Assembly (NCBI GenBank): GCA_027010905.1
Contig: JALVBA010000284.1
Coordinates: 1 to 6,592 of the forward strand
Direction: 5' to 3'
Source of the DNA: Marinilabiliaceae bacterium
Lineage (GTDB): Bacteria > Bacteroidota > Bacteroidia > Bacteroidales > Marinilabiliaceae
Length of the DNA stretch: 6,592 nucleotides
Shown: positions 6,160 to 6,592 of the stretch, piece by piece
How the letters are laid out: every line of letters begins with the position of its first letter
Numbering within the stretch: the first letter of the stretch is position 1
Position numbers and translations under genes: made by a program
The notes under the pieces: model-generated
The model's database searches: none
What the model saw: only the letters and a program-made list of their open reading frames with translations
What the model was told of the DNA's origin: nothing

Positions 6160-6220
6160 GTTGCTCAATTTATCAAATACTCAATTCCTCAATAAATCCG
6201 TTGCTCATTTATCTCAAATA
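6160..6220. repeat. imperfect direct repeat, 40-bp period
   Basis: GTTGCTCAATTTATCAAATA (6160-6179) recurs at 6200-6220 with one base removed from the A/T run and CT inserted before CAAATA. The spacer between the copies contains further CTCAATT/CTCAATA units. The stretch is low-complexity and noncoding. GAGTTGAG at 6147-6154 can pair with CTCAATTC at 6180-6187 with one G-U pair, so it could fold in RNA behind the aminotransferase remnant. Confidence 0.5.
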
Positions 6221-6298
6221 GTGTTTGATTAACAATAATTATAGGTATTTTTACATAGGAGTTACGATTGTTAATGTATCAATAAAAATAGATTAGAT

Positions 6299-6312
6299 AT
6301 GACGAAGGTCAT
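6299..6312. promoter_or_regulatory. 5-4-5 palindrome, possible operator, overlapping a -7-like element
   Basis: ATGAC GAAG GTCAT is a perfect inverted repeat with a 4-nt centre, 51 nt before the ferredoxin-subunit ATG. Its right arm overlaps CATTTTTG (6310-6317), a one-mismatch match to the -7 element TAnnTTTG. The half-site spacing resembles sites of CRP/FNR-family regulators, but a short palindrome followed by five T residues could also be a weak terminator. No good -33 element is seen. Confidence 0.25.
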
Positions 6313-6363
6313 TTTTGATTCTGTATTTTATAATTAACTTGTTCATACAAAAAATAAAAAAAT

Positions 6364-6592
6364 ATGGGAAAAGCAAGAGGTGCAATAGTGGTTGATACCG
6401 AACGCTGCAAGGGCTGTGGTCTTTGTGTTGTTGCGTGTCCCTCTGATGTAATAGTATTAGCTGCTGAAGTTAATGGCAAAGGCTTCCATTATTCAATGAT
6501 GGGTAACCCCGAGGCTTGTACCGGGTGTACTAACTGCTCGATGGTTTGTCCTGACAGTTGTATTACTGTTTACAGGGTGGTGGAGAAGACAG
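6364..6592 (+). CDS. 2-oxoacid:ferredoxin oxidoreductase, ferredoxin-like (delta/gamma) subunit, 3'-partial
   Basis: Small iron-sulfur subunit carrying two [4Fe-4S] clusters that pass electrons from a thiamine-dependent 2-oxoacid oxidoreductase (2-oxoglutarate or branched-chain 2-oxoacid type) to ferredoxin or flavodoxin. The 76 visible residues start MGKARGAIVVDTERCKGCGL. The first cluster motif uses C15, C18, C21 and C25 followed by Pro; the second uses C52, C55, C58 and C62 followed by Pro; an extra cysteine is at 66. The segment EVNGKGFHYSMMGNPEACTG and the ending ITVYRV are characteristic of the KorD/VorC-like subunits of Bacteroidota. The family is short, so only a few residues and the stop should be missing. 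The ATG at 6364 follows an A-rich leader. The large alpha and beta subunits are expected just beyond the window; choosing between 2-oxoglutarate and branched-chain 2-oxoacid specificity needs those genes. Confidence 0.9.
   Translation, partial: MGKARGAIVVDTERCKGCGLCVVACPSDVIVLAAEVNGKGFHYSMMGNPEACTGCTNCSMVCPDSCITVYRVVEKT

Noticed and set aside
6160..6220. CRISPR-like direct repeats
   Set aside because: Only two imperfect copies, a 20-bp low-complexity spacer and no cas genes.

Overview
The window reads as a chromosomal segment of a Bacteroidota bacterium, most likely an anaerobic or microaerophilic member of the Bacteroidales/Marinilabiliales side of the phylum. The reasons are the order ssb-gldE-gldD, the pairing of a 4'-phosphopantetheinyl transferase with a bacterial geranylgeranylglyceryl/heptaprenylglyceryl phosphate synthase, A-rich leaders without clear Shine-Dalgarno sequences, several matches to the Bacteroidota -7 promoter element TAnnTTTG, and a ferredoxin-type subunit of a 2-oxoacid:ferredoxin oxidoreductase. 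The genus cannot be fixed from the sequence alone. All convincing genes are on the + strand.

Region 1 (1-3834) is compact. It holds ssb (5' end outside the window), gldE, gldD, a Sfp-like phosphopantetheinyl transferase and a GGGP/HepGP synthase. Gaps are tiny or negative: 10 nt between ssb and gldE, a 4-nt ATGA overlap between gldE and gldD, and an 11-nt overlap between the transferase and the synthase. The only real gap in the run, about 50 nt before the transferase, contains a TAnnTTTG element, so the last two genes may have their own promoter.

Region 2 (3835-4988) is looser and looks like an accessory or decaying interval. It contains one intact secreted outer-membrane beta-barrel protein. 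Before it lies a 52-codon start-less open frame that reads like the C-terminal end of a lost gene, and after it a weaker minus-strand fragment.

Region 3 (4989-6116) holds a long-chain flavodoxin with an unusual phosphate loop. It is followed by the C-terminal third of a class I/II PLP-dependent aminotransferase whose N-terminal part, including the PLP lysine region, is missing. The remaining frame is undamaged, which suggests a fairly recent deletion.

Region 4 (6117-6592) is a 247-nt intergenic stretch with an imperfect 40-bp-period direct repeat and a 5-4-5 palindrome overlapping a possible -7 element. It leads into a 2x[4Fe-4S] ferredoxin-like subunit, cut at the window edge, which normally opens a 2-oxoacid:ferredoxin oxidoreductase operon. 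Flavodoxin, aminotransferase remnant and oxidoreductase subunit together hint at low-potential electron transfer and 2-oxoacid/amino-acid metabolism. I found no mobile element, CRISPR array, RNA gene or convincing novel multi-gene system. The most interesting items are the truncated aminotransferase, the orphan gene remnants and the divergent flavodoxin.
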